NCBI RefSeq assembly: GCF_014203235.1
Contig: NZ_JACHIN010000017.1
Location: forward strand, 124,001 to 188,000
Source of the DNA: Nonomuraea endophytica
GTDB lineage: Bacteria > Actinomycetota > Actinomycetes > Streptosporangiales > Streptosporangiaceae
Direction of reading: 5' to 3'
DNA length: 64,000 bases
Positions 1 to 9,859 of the stretch are shown here, piece after piece. The notes under the pieces are model-generated. The model had not been told where the DNA came from, ran no database searches, and saw only the letters and a list, made by a program, of their open reading frames with translations. The first letter of the stretch is position 1; each line of letters starts with the position of its first letter. A program made the position numbers and the translations under genes.

Positions 1-1
1 C

Positions 2-283
2 CGGCTCAAACCCGGCGCCGAGCAGCTTTACGACCGCGAGCACGCGGCCATCCCGGCCGAGCTGGAGGCGGCGATGCGCGAGCACGGCGTGCGGTCCTGG
101 CGCATCTGGCGGGAGGGGCTGGACCTGTTCCACCTGGTCGAGGTCGAGGACTACGCCGCGTTCCAGGCGGCGATGAAGGACCATCCGGCCGACCGGGCCT
201 GGCAGGAGAAGATGAACAGGCTGCTCGACGGCGACTTCGACAAGGACTCGGGCGGCCTGCGCCTGGTCTGGGAGATGACATGA
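2..283 (+). CDS. rhaM: L-rhamnose mutarotase, 3' part (5' end outside window)
   Basis: Open from the window edge in the frame that ends with TGA at 281-283, giving 93 residues that begin RLKPGAEQLYDREHAAIP. This is the mutarotase pattern of a hydrophilic helix followed by SWRIWREGLDLFHLVE. The family interconverts alpha and beta anomers of L-rhamnose in the cytoplasm so that the isomerase or dehydrogenase can use them. Full-length members have about 105 residues, so only a dozen or so N-terminal residues are missing. The stop overlaps the next start as ATGA, so the two genes are translationally coupled. It is presumably the end of a rhamnose/fucose catabolic operon lying to the left. Confidence 0.85.
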   Translation, partial: RLKPGAEQLYDREHAAIPAELEAAMREHGVRSWRIWREGLDLFHLVEVEDYAAFQAAMKDHPADRAWQEKMNRLLDGDFDKDSGGLRLVWEMT

Positions 284-1182
284 AATTTCCAGACTTTGGG
301 CTCGGCGGCGCGCCGCTCGGCAACCTGTTCACCGCCGTCACCGACGAGCAGGCCCGCGCCACGGTCGACGCCGCGTGGGAGGCGGGCGTGCGGCTGTTCG
401 ACACCGCGCCCCACTACGGCCTGGGCCTGTCCGAGCGCCGCCTCGGCGCCGCCCTGGCAGGGCGCGACGGCTACGTGCTGTCGACCAAGGTCGGCCGCCG
501 CCTGGTGCCCGCAGAGCCGGCCAAGGACGACGGGGGCTTCGACGTCGTCGCCGCCGAGCGCCGCGTGTGGGACTTCTCGCGCGACGGCGTGCGCCGTTCC
601 CTCGAGGAGTCCCTGGTACGCCTCGGCCTCGACCACGTGGACGTCGCCCTGATCCACGACCCCGACGCCCACGAAGGCCAGGCGCTGGCCGAGGCGTACC
701 CGGCGCTGGAGGACCTGCGCGCCCAGGGCGTGGTCAAGGCCATCGGCCTCGGCATGAACCAGTGGCAGGCGCCCGCCAGGTTCGTCCGCGACACCGACGT
801 CGACGTGGTCATGCTGGCCGGCCGCTACACCCTGCTCGACCGCTCCGGCCTGCCGCTGCTGGAGGCCTGCGCGGCCAAGGGCGTCAAGGTGCTGGCCGCG
901 GGCGTCTTCAACAGCGGCATGCTGGCCACCGACGAGCCCGGCGGCACCTTCGACTACCAGCCCGCCGCCGCGCCGCTCCTGGAACGGGCCCGGCGGCTGG
1001 CCGAGGTCTGCCGGCGGCACGGCGTCACGCTGCCCCAGGCCGCGATGGCCTTCCCGGCGCGGCACCCGGCCGTCGCGACCGTCGTGCTCGGCGCCCGCTC
1101 GGCCGACGAGGTACGCCGCAACGCCGCCCTGTGGGCCGAGCCGGTGCCGGAGGAACTGTGGGCGGAGCTAGAGCTCGTATGA
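280..1182 (+). CDS. Aldo/keto reductase, aldose 1-dehydrogenase type
   Basis: A 300-residue single-domain TIM-barrel aldo/keto reductase. The catalytic tetrad pattern is visible: Asp41 and Tyr46 in LFDTAPHYG, Lys70 in STKVG, and His in ALIHDPD. This subgroup (L-fucose or D-threo-aldose 1-dehydrogenase) oxidises deoxy-sugars to lactones with NAD(P)+. The 4-bp overlap with the rhamnose mutarotase gene supports a role in rhamnose or fucose oxidation. The substrate is inferred from context only. The 3' end overlaps the convergent GNAT gene by 15 bp. Confidence 0.85.
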   Translation: MKFPDFGLGGAPLGNLFTAVTDEQARATVDAAWEAGVRLFDTAPHYGLGLSERRLGAALAGRDGYVLSTKVGRRLVPAEPAKDDGGFDVVAAERRVWDFSRDGVRRSLEESLVRLGLDHVDVALIHDPDAHEGQALAEAYPALEDLRAQGVVKAIGLGMNQWQAPARFVRDTDVDVVMLAGRYTLLDRSGLPLLEACAAKGVKVLAAGVFNSGMLATDEPGGTFDYQPAAAPLLERARRLAEVCRRHGVTLPQAAMAFPARHPAVATVVLGARSADEVRRNAALWAEPVPEELWAELELV

Positions 1183-1602
1183 GGTGATCCACAGGCCCGG
1201 GATGACCTCGGCGTCACCGGTGTTCGTGAACCCGAGGCGCTCGTACAGGGTGCGCGCGGGCGTGTTGTCCCGGCCGGTGGAGACGATCACCTTACGGCCG
1301 CCTGCCCTGGCCAGCACCTCCTTGACCAGCGTGCGGCCGATGCCCTGCCGCAGCGCGCCGGGGTCCACGACGAGCCGGTTGATGTCGACCAGGTGGGCGG
1401 TCTCCTCCCAGGCGACTGCTCCGGTCAGCGTTCCCTCGTCGTCGAAGGCGCCCAGCCAGGAGAGCGGCGCATTCCGCAGAGCCGTCAGGTCCTCGTGGAG
1501 CGGGGGGATGCGGTCGTCGCCGATGATCCCGGCTTCGATGGCGTAGGCGGCGTGCTGGAGGTCGAGAAGTCGCTGGTCGGGCGTGATGCTGGTGAGGTGC
1601 AC
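1168..1602 (-). CDS. GNAT family N-acetyltransferase
   Basis: A 144-residue single GNAT domain. The acetyl-CoA-binding loop appears as LRQGIGRTLVKEVL, a version of the R/Q-x-x-G-x-G/A signature, and beta6/alpha4 appears as ARTLYERLGF. It transfers an acetyl group from acetyl-CoA to an unknown amine. The GTG start has no Shine-Dalgarno sequence. Instead CATAAT lies 6 nt upstream, so the transcript may be leaderless. Its tail overlaps the aldo/keto reductase tail-to-tail. Confidence 0.8.
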   Translation of the reverse strand: MHLTSITPDQRLLDLQHAAYAIEAGIIGDDRIPPLHEDLTALRNAPLSWLGAFDDEGTLTGAVAWEETAHLVDINRLVVDPGALRQGIGRTLVKEVLARAGGRKVIVSTGRDNTPARTLYERLGFTNTGDAEVIPGLWITSYEL

Positions 1603-1618
1603 GTGCCGATTATGTCTG

Positions 1619-2566
1619 TCATGTGGGGATGAACGCCCACCATTTTGACGGGCCTGGTTCGTAGGGGGAGTCGAGGCGCTTGCCGACGATTCCCGGCAGG
1701 CCCTGCTCGCGGGCGGCCTGCCGTATGGGCTGGGCCTGGGCGGGCCAGGACGGGGCGGTCTGCCAGCGCGCGCCCGAGATGTCCAGCGCGTCGAGGGCCG
1801 CGCGGCGCTCGGTGAACGGCCTGGCCACCAGCGCGTGGCCGTCGTCGTAGAGCAGATCGGTGCAGACCAGGATCTCCGCGCCGCCCAGCTCGACGATCTC
1901 GCCGTCGAGCACCGCGCTCCTGCTGCCGAACGCCTCGGCCATCGGACGCAGCCACGGGAACTCGCGGGCCAGGTCGGTACGCCCGCCGTCCACGTGGACC
2001 AGCACGCGGCGGCCGCCCCAGGCGAACTCGAAGGCGTAGGCCTCCTGGTCGCGGGGGAGTTTGGCGCGTTTGACCGGCAGCATCGGCTCCAGCGGCGGCA
2101 GCGGGTCCACGGCGGGCGGGTCCATGCGGTGGATCATCCAGTTCTTGCCGTCGGTCCTGAACAGCACGTACCGGCCCTGGGCGCGCTCGCCGTGCAGCAC
2201 CACCTTGACCTCGCGCTCCGACCATTTCTCGGTGTCGTAGGTGCCGGTGTCCCAGATCGTCATGCTGCCCGCGCCGTACTCGCCGGAGGGGATCTCGCCG
2301 TGGAAATCGAGGTACTCCATCGGGTGGTCCTCGGTGTGCACGGCCAGGTGGTTGACCTTCGGATCGGCCGGCAGCCCCTTCGGGACCGCCCAGGAGACGA
2401 GCACGCCGTCGCGCTCCAGGCGAAGGTCCCAGTGCAGCGACCGCGCGTGGTGCTCCTGGATCACGAACGCGCGGTCGTCCCCCTGCTCCGGGTGTTGCTG
2501 GGGGACGGGCTCGGGGGTACGGCTGGCGTCCCGCTTACTCCGATATTTCGCGAGTTTGTCGGCCAC
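1619..2566 (-). CDS. LigD-type 3'-phosphoesterase domain fused to a degenerate DNA-ligase domain
   Basis: A 315-residue protein with two modules of the NHEJ enzyme LigD. Residues about 30-145 are the phosphoesterase domain with intact metal and catalytic residues: His39, His45 and Asp47 in HHARSLHWD, and His77 in HTEDHP. This domain resects 3' phosphates and ribonucleotides at breaks. Residues about 160-315 resemble the ATP-ligase nucleotidyltransferase domain. There the AMP-accepting lysine motif ExKxDGxR reads EFAWGGRR (Ala182, Gly184), motif IV begins PGIVGKR rather than EGVVAKR, and the protein ends with no OB fold. It is probably a phosphoesterase with a non-catalytic DNA-binding tail. 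I chose GTG 2566 because upstream codons overlap the next gene and GGTAGG lies just upstream. Confidence 0.75.
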   Translation of the reverse strand: MADKLAKYRSKRDASRTPEPVPQQHPEQGDDRAFVIQEHHARSLHWDLRLERDGVLVSWAVPKGLPADPKVNHLAVHTEDHPMEYLDFHGEIPSGEYGAGSMTIWDTGTYDTEKWSEREVKVVLHGERAQGRYVLFRTDGKNWMIHRMDPPAVDPLPPLEPMLPVKRAKLPRDQEAYAFEFAWGGRRVLVHVDGGRTDLAREFPWLRPMAEAFGSRSAVLDGEIVELGGAEILVCTDLLYDDGHALVARPFTERRAALDALDISGARWQTAPSWPAQAQPIRQAAREQGLPGIVGKRLDSPYEPGPSKWWAFIPT

Positions 2567-2603
2567 GCATCCGTACCTACCCGGGGCTCGTCCCCCCGAT
2601 CCT

Positions 2604-3278
2604 TCAGTCGAGCGCCTTGCGCAGCCACGCCTCGACCCCGGCCACGTGGACCGTGGCCCAGGAACGTGCCACATCGGGCTGGCGGGCGGCGATGGCGTCG
2701 TAGATGGCGGTGTGCTGCTCCATCGTCTTCTCCAGCGCGCCTTCCTGGGTGAGGCCGCGCCAGATGCGCGCGCGGTGGGTCGGGCCGGCCAGGCTCTCGA
2801 TGAACGAGCACAGCACGTTGTTGCCCGAACCACGCGCGATGCGCTGGTGGAAGGTCAGGTCGTTGTCGACCAGCTCCTCGATCGTGGGGTCCTTGGGCAG
2901 CGAGCGGAGGATTTCGCCCAGTTCCTCGATGTCGGCGTCGCTCATCTGGACCGCCGCCATGGCTGTGGCGGCCGGTTCCAGGATGCGGCGTACCTCGAAG
3001 AACTGGATGACGGTGTCGTCGCGGTGCAGGTCGAGCACGAACGACATGGTGTCCAGCAGGAGCCGGGGCTCCAGGCTGGTGACGTAGGTGCCGTCGCCCT
3101 GCCGTACGTCCAGGACGTTGATGAGCGCCAGCGCGCGTACGGCCTCGCGCAGCGAGTTGCGGGACAGGCCCAGCCGTTCGGCGAGATCGGCCTCTTTGGG
3201 GAGCCGGTCGCCGGGGGCTAGCTCGCCCGAGAGGATCATCTGCTTGATCTTGTCGATCGCAGCGTCGGTGACCGCCAC
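2604..3278 (-). CDS. FadR-type GntR family transcriptional regulator
   Basis: A 224-residue regulator. It has an N-terminal winged helix (LPKEADLAERLGLSRNSLRE, then an ALINVLDVRQGDGTYV wing) and a C-terminal all-helical FCD ligand domain containing metal-type histidines (DNDLTFHQRI and EQHTAIYDAI). Such proteins usually sense sugar acids or other small acids. An upstream ATG at 3296 is in frame, but AGGGAGAG lies between it and GTG 3278, so GTG 3278 is the better start. A perfect 15-bp palindrome lies directly upstream, which suggests autorepression. The ligand is unknown. The sugar genes at 1-1.2 kb are candidate targets. Confidence 0.85.
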   Translation of the reverse strand: MAVTDAAIDKIKQMILSGELAPGDRLPKEADLAERLGLSRNSLREAVRALALINVLDVRQGDGTYVTSLEPRLLLDTMSFVLDLHRDDTVIQFFEVRRILEPAATAMAAVQMSDADIEELGEILRSLPKDPTIEELVDNDLTFHQRIARGSGNNVLCSFIESLAGPTHRARIWRGLTQEGALEKTMEQHTAIYDAIAARQPDVARSWATVHVAGVEAWLRKALD

Positions 3279-3290
3279 GCTTCTCTCCCT

Positions 3291-3303
3291 AGACATCGGA
3301 TGT

Positions 3304-3305
<2 letters not shown>
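3291..3305. promoter_or_regulatory. Probable GntR operator: perfect 15-bp palindrome
   Basis: AGACATC-G-GATGTCT is a perfect inverted repeat starting 12 bp upstream of the regulator's GTG. It fits the size and symmetry of FadR-subfamily operators. Binding by the adjacent gene product is inferred. Confidence 0.55.
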
Positions 3306-5873
<2,568 letters not shown>

Positions 5874-5987
5874 GTTTCTCCCCGCAACGCACCCAGCCCA
5901 GCGATCAACCCGTCGTCGCCCCTCCTCCCGGCCCCAACACCCTTCACCGACCAGCCTCCTGCCAACTGTGGCCCGTTGGTGGCCGGG

Positions 5988-6959
5988 TCAGGCGGGCAGG
6001 GTGGTGGAGAGGCCGAAGGTGTCGAAGAGCTTGAGGTCGAAGAACTGGCACACGTGCGTGACCCCGGCCGGAGACAGCGTGAGCACCGGGAGACCGAAGG
6101 CGTGGTAGAGCCCGTCCTCGCCCAGGAGATACATGCCGAACGCCGGCTGCCCGTTGGCGCGGCAGGGCACCAGCCTGAGGTCGCCGGGGCGCTTGGCCGG
6201 GCAGTGGGTGGCGATGAGCCGCCCGATGTTCTCCGCGCCCTGATACCACCCGGGGAACGGCGGCATCTCGAAGACCGCGTCCTCGGTGAACAGCTTGACG
6301 ATCGCGTCCACGTCATAGCTCTCGAAGGCCTGCATGTAGCGGTCGAGGAGTTCGCGTTGCTCCCGCTCGTCGGGCTCGCCCATCTGGTCCTCGGCCGGTG
6401 AGACCTCGGCCAGCTGCGCCCGCGCGCGCTGCAGGCTGCTGTTGACGGCGGCGGTGGACGTGTCGAGCAGGTCGGCCACCTCGGCCGCCCGCCACTGGAG
6501 CACGTCGCGCAGGATGAGCACCGCCCGCTGCCGGGCAGGCAGGTATTGCAGAGCCGCCACCAGGGCCAGCCGGATGCTCTCCCGCGAGGTGACCACGGTC
6601 GCCGGATCCCGCCCGTCCGCCCCGACCGCCTCGTCGGGGACGGGTTCGAGCCACTCCAGCTCCATCGTCTCGCCCAGCGGCCCCTCACCCCTGGCGCTCG
6701 GCGCCCCCAGCCCGGTCGGCATCGGCCGCCTGCCCTGCTTGTCGAGCGCGGTCAGGCAGCGCGTAGTGGCGATCTTGTAGAGCCAGGTGCGTACGGAGGA
6801 GCGGCCCTCGAACTTGTCATAGGCCCGCCAGGCCCGAACATAGGTCTCCTGGACGGTGTCCTCGGCGTCGTGAACCGAGCCGAGCATGCGATAGCAGTGC
6901 GCGAGCAGCTCCCGCCGCAACGGGTCGGCCAGCTGAGCGAAGTCATCGCTGACTGTCAT
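5988..6959 (-). CDS. ECF sigma factor with C-terminal SnoaL-like domain (SigG/SigX5 type)
   Basis: A 323-residue sigma-70 family protein. Region 2 (HCYRMLGSVHDAEDTVQETYVRAW) and region 4 (LPARQRAVLILRDVLQWRAAEVADLLDTSTAAVNSSLQRAR) are intact. From about residue 200 there is an NTF2/SnoaL-like domain (LLDRYMQAFESYDVDAIVKLF, then a W-Y-Q-G segment) typical of ECF groups that carry their own regulatory domain instead of a separate anti-sigma factor. No anti-sigma gene is adjacent. ATG start. The signal is unknown. Confidence 0.88.
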   Translation of the reverse strand: MTVSDDFAQLADPLRRELLAHCYRMLGSVHDAEDTVQETYVRAWRAYDKFEGRSSVRTWLYKIATTRCLTALDKQGRRPMPTGLGAPSARGEGPLGETMELEWLEPVPDEAVGADGRDPATVVTSRESIRLALVAALQYLPARQRAVLILRDVLQWRAAEVADLLDTSTAAVNSSLQRARAQLAEVSPAEDQMGEPDEREQRELLDRYMQAFESYDVDAIVKLFTEDAVFEMPPFPGWYQGAENIGRLIATHCPAKRPGDLRLVPCRANGQPAFGMYLLGEDGLYHAFGLPVLTLSPAGVTHVCQFFDLKLFDTFGLSTTLPA

Positions 6960-7122
6960 GTTCTCTGTCTAGCGGATGCGTGTGACAAAAACCTGTCCGC
7001 GCAGCGATGAGCGGTGAACGTGACCGGGGTCTACACCTGTGGCCGCACCGGTTTGAGAACTTTCAAGGTTTTCTGCTGGGGGCCTCTGGACGGGGCGGGC
7101 CAGGGCTCGGGCTCGCCCTTCT

Positions 7123-7167
7123 GGCGCGTGCAGCGGCAGGAACGAGGGGCCCTGCCCTGCACGCGCC
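7123..7167 (-). terminator. Strong hairpin after the quinone reductase gene
   Basis: GGCGCGTGCAG pairs perfectly with CTGCACGCGCC and is extended by GGCAGG/CCTGCC, with a loop of about 9 nt. It lies 14 nt beyond the reductase stop, with no U-tract, as is common in actinobacterial terminators. Confidence 0.6.
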
Positions 7168-7180
7168 CTCCCTGCGAGGA

Positions 7181-8119
7181 TCAGGGGGTGAGGATGATTT
7201 TGCCGGTGGTGTGGCCGGTTTCGCCGAGTTCGTGGGCCTTGGCGGCCTCCTCCAGCGGGAACACAGCGGCGATCTTGGCGCTCAGGCGGCCCGCCGCGGC
7301 CAGGGCGGCGATGGCCTTCATGGCGGCGTGGTCTGGTTCGACCAGCATCGCGGCGGTTCGGATGCCGCGTGCCGACGCCTCTTCGGCGAGGGCGGGGTCG
7401 AGCTTGGACAGGACCAAGGAGACGATCGTGCCGCCGTCGCGCAGGGTGCGCAGGGAGCGGGAGCCGTAGTCGCCGCCCATGGTGTCGAGGACCATGTCCA
7501 CGTTCCTGACCACGTTGGCGAAGTCGGTGCTCCGGTAGTCGACGAGCTCGTCGGCTCCCAGGCCGCGGAGGAGGTCGTGCTTGGCGGCGCTGGCCGTACC
7601 GATGACATAGGCGCCGCGCGCCTTGGCGATCTGCACGGCGAGGTGTCCCACCCCGCCCGCCGCGGCGTGCACGAGCACCCGCTGCCCGCCCCGGACGCCC
7701 GCGGTGTCCACCAGCGCCTGCCACGCCGTGAGCGCCGCGAGTGGCAGCGCGCCCGCCTGCACGTGGTCGATCTCAGAGGGCTTTCGGGCAAATGTACGGG
7801 CTGGCGCGGTCACATACTCGGCATAAGCGCCATGAGCCTGCGGATACCGGAGCATCCCGAACACTTCATCGCCCGGCTGATACAACGTCGTCCCCAGCCC
7901 GACCGCCTCGACCACACCCGAGACATCCCAGCCCAGTGTGAACGGCGGTGCGCCGATCAGCCCGCCGTTGGCACGATGCTTCCAGTCGGTGGGGTTAACC
8001 CCGGCCGCCCGCACCCGCACCAGCACCTCGGTCGGCCCCGGCTCCGGCCTGGCGACCTCGGCCACCCGCAGCACATCCGGACCACCGAGCACATCCTGCG
8101 TGACCGCCCGCATCATCAT
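7181..8119 (-). CDS. Zinc-independent quinone oxidoreductase / MDR family reductase
   Basis: A 312-residue medium-chain reductase. The N-terminal GroES-like domain contains VRVRAAGVNPTDWKHR and lacks the catalytic and structural zinc cysteines. The Rossmann domain has the NADPH motif AAAGGVGHLAVQIAK. It probably reduces quinones or enones with NADPH. ATG codons at 8119, 8116 and 8113 are all possible starts; GGCGGG is best spaced for the third. It lies downstream of, and co-directional with, a TetR regulator after an 80-bp gap, so it is the likely target of that repressor. Confidence 0.85.
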   Translation of the reverse strand: MMMRAVTQDVLGGPDVLRVAEVARPEPGPTEVLVRVRAAGVNPTDWKHRANGGLIGAPPFTLGWDVSGVVEAVGLGTTLYQPGDEVFGMLRYPQAHGAYAEYVTAPARTFARKPSEIDHVQAGALPLAALTAWQALVDTAGVRGGQRVLVHAAAGGVGHLAVQIAKARGAYVIGTASAAKHDLLRGLGADELVDYRSTDFANVVRNVDMVLDTMGGDYGSRSLRTLRDGGTIVSLVLSKLDPALAEEASARGIRTAAMLVEPDHAAMKAIAALAAAGRLSAKIAAVFPLEEAAKAHELGETGHTTGKIILTP

Positions 8120-8198
8120 CCCGCCAGTCTCGCAGGTACGGAATTCCCGCTTTCGACCAGACCGTCAGCTGCCAGGCGGCGAGCGCTCTGTCGGGGGG

Positions 8199-8714
8199 TT
8201 AGTCGCCGTCGGCCAGGAGGAGTTGGGCGCCGCGGAGGAGTTCGGAGCGGAGTTCGTCGTCGGGGATCGGCATGGACAGGACCAGCGGGTCGGCGACGGC
8301 GGCCAGGGCCTGGGCCGCGCGGATGGTGCGGCGGCGGGTCGGGGTCGGGCCCGCCAGCAGGGCGTTGGCTCGGTCCATCCAGGTGACGACGCGGGTCGCC
8401 AGGTGCTCTTCCTCGGCGTAGACGGTGGTGTCGCGCAGGAGCAGCGTGAGCACGCGGCGGTGGCCGACCATCGTGTCCACGCAACGCTCCAGGAACGTCT
8501 CGGGGTGTTCGAGGGCGGCGTCGAGGTTGTCGAGGAAGGGATCCAGGAGCTGCTGGATGATCTCCGACTTGGAGCGGAAATAGTGGTAGAGGGTGGGCTT
8601 TGTCAGCCCAACCTGTTCGGCGACCTCGCGCATGGAGGTGGTCCGGTAGCCGCGCGCGGTGAACAGCTCCAGGGCTGCCGCCAGGATCCGTCCCTTGGTG
8701 TCACTCTGGATCAC
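8199..8714 (-). CDS. TetR/AcrR family transcriptional regulator
   Basis: A 171-residue regulator. The N-terminal HTH is AAALELFTARGYRTTSMREVAEQVGLTKPTLYHYFRSK (roughly residues 10-45), and the rest is helical and variable. GTG 8714 is preferred over the in-frame TTG three bases upstream. An 18-bp TetR-style palindrome begins 10 bp upstream of the start, suggesting autoregulation and control of the following quinone reductase. The inducer is unknown. Confidence 0.85.
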   Translation of the reverse strand: MIQSDTKGRILAAALELFTARGYRTTSMREVAEQVGLTKPTLYHYFRSKSEIIQQLLDPFLDNLDAALEHPETFLERCVDTMVGHRRVLTLLLRDTTVYAEEEHLATRVVTWMDRANALLAGPTPTRRRTIRAAQALAAVADPLVLSMPIPDDELRSELLRGAQLLLADGD

Positions 8715-8723
8715 CAACCCACC

Positions 8724-8741
8724 CTACCGCCCGGTCGGTAG
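8724..8741. promoter_or_regulatory. Probable TetR operator
   Basis: CTACCG-CCCGGT-CGGTAG has perfect 6-bp arms, with an ACCG/CGGT core common in TetR-family operators. It lies just upstream of the TetR gene. Confidence 0.6.
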
Positions 8742-8834
8742 CCTCCTGCCCCCGAGTACACACCCCTTGGTTTGCTGAGCCTCGTGTTAAGGCGGGGGTG
8801 TGAACCCAGGGGTGTTAACCCCGGCCGTGTTAGC

Positions 8835-8934
8835 GGGGGCCGTTGCGGTGGGGACCACGTCCGACGTGAGAAGCGACCCCCACGATCTGGGCCAGCCCAC
8901 GGCGGCGGGTGGCGGTGGGGCGGCTTGCCGTAAC
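8835..8934 (+). repeat. Intergenic repeat element, copy A
   Basis: About 100 bp between the TetR and kstR genes that recur in opposite orientation at 14966-15066 and partly at 25332-25378. The central block around GTTGCGGTGGGGACCACGTC is identical in copies A and B. No open frame with coding character was found here. The rest of the interval 8742-9018 shows nothing else recognisable. Confidence 0.75.
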
Positions 8935-9018
8935 GGAAAGGCGGCCGCCAACGACCGAGCGGCGAGAACGCCATCACAACGCGGGGAGCAGTGACGCGGA
9001 GGGTGCGGCGGGAGATGG

Positions 9019-9615
9019 CTAGAGGTCGGAGACGAGCCGGGCGGCGGCTATTTCGATGCGGCGTTGGATTTGGTCGTAGGTGCGGCGGCCGCGGAGCATT
9101 TCGAGGAGTTCGTGGACCCACACGCTCGACAGCGACCCCGCCAGCGCCAGCTGCTCCTCGCTCGCCTCGTCGCGGGTCAGTCCGCCCGCCGACACCCTCA
9201 GCAGCAGTCCGGTCATGCGGTCGCCGAACGGCGTCTCCACCTCGGCCATGATCAGCGACCGGATCAGCGCGTCGGCCAGTTCGGGCTCGCGCATGAGGCC
9301 GCGGGTGGCGCGCATCAGGACGTCTACCGCGCGGCCCGCGGGGGTGCCGGCGCCGGGTGGGCGGCGTTCGATGCTGTTTTCCAGCAAATCGATCTCTTCG
9401 CCCACTACTGCCACTACGAGGTCCATTTTGGAGGGGAAGTAGCGGTACAGGGTGCCCAGGGCCACGCCGGCGCGTTCGGCGACCGTGCGCATCTGCATGG
9501 CTTCCACGCCGCCTCGGGAGGCCAGGGCGGCGGCGGCCTGGACGATGCGCTTGCGGCGCTGGTGCTGGCTGCGGGTGCGCACGCCGGACCCACCGGTGCT
9601 CGGCTGGCTCTCCAT
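9019..9615 (-). CDS. kstR: KstR-like TetR family repressor of steroid catabolism
   Basis: A 198-residue TetR regulator. The HTH block AMQMRTVAERAGVALGTLYR with YFPSK following is nearly the same as in mycobacterial and rhodococcal KstR, which represses cholesterol-degradation genes and is released by 3-oxo-cholestenoyl-CoA-type ligands. I chose ATG 9615 because GAGG lies 5 nt upstream. A longer start at ATG 9669 would add 18 Pro/Ala-rich residues. It is divergent from the fadD17-chsH1 operon, with KstR-like palindromes in the shared promoter region. Confidence 0.85.
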   Translation of the reverse strand: MESQPSTGGSGVRTRSQHQRRKRIVQAAAALASRGGVEAMQMRTVAERAGVALGTLYRYFPSKMDLVVAVVGEEIDLLENSIERRPPGAGTPAGRAVDVLMRATRGLMREPELADALIRSLIMAEVETPFGDRMTGLLLRVSAGGLTRDEASEEQLALAGSLSSVWVHELLEMLRGRRTYDQIQRRIEIAAARLVSDL

Positions 9616-9669
9616 GGGGGCCTCGGGGTCGGGAGGTGGCGCGGCGACTGTCGCCGGCGGAGTGCGCAT

Positions 9670-9683
9670 AAGAACACGTTATC
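9670..9683. promoter_or_regulatory. Possible autoregulatory KstR site
   Basis: AAGAACACGTTATC holds the KstR core AACNNGTT but lacks the outer T and A. It lies immediately upstream of the longest possible kstR start, which suits autoregulation. Weaker than the other two sites. Confidence 0.4.
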
Positions 9684-9803
9684 TGATTTCTCCGTAACTC
9701 GGCTTGTTACTCGCGAGTCACAAAGAAGGGGCATAGCCGCATGTCCATCCGGTTATGAGGAAAAGTCGTGTTAGCTGGGCAGGAGCGGCTGCTGGACAGA
9801 TAT

Positions 9804-9817
9804 TAGAATCTGTTCTA
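9804..9817. promoter_or_regulatory. KstR-type operator upstream of fadD17
   Basis: TAGAATCTGTTCTA has perfect TAGAA/TTCTA arms and deviates from TNNAACNNGTTNNA at one base (AAT for AAC). It lies 43 bp upstream of the fadD17 start. Its position inside a longer in-frame ORF shows that the ORF's distal start is not real. Confidence 0.65.
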
Positions 9818-9859
9818 GTTTTGCGGGCAGTTGGTGACCGAGCGCTTGGTGGAGGCCGG

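Noticed and set aside
7014-7469. Plus-strand frame of 151 residues after the sigma factor gene
   Set aside because: Most of it is antisense to the quinone reductase and it crosses the terminator hairpin. No ribosome site or coding bias supports it.
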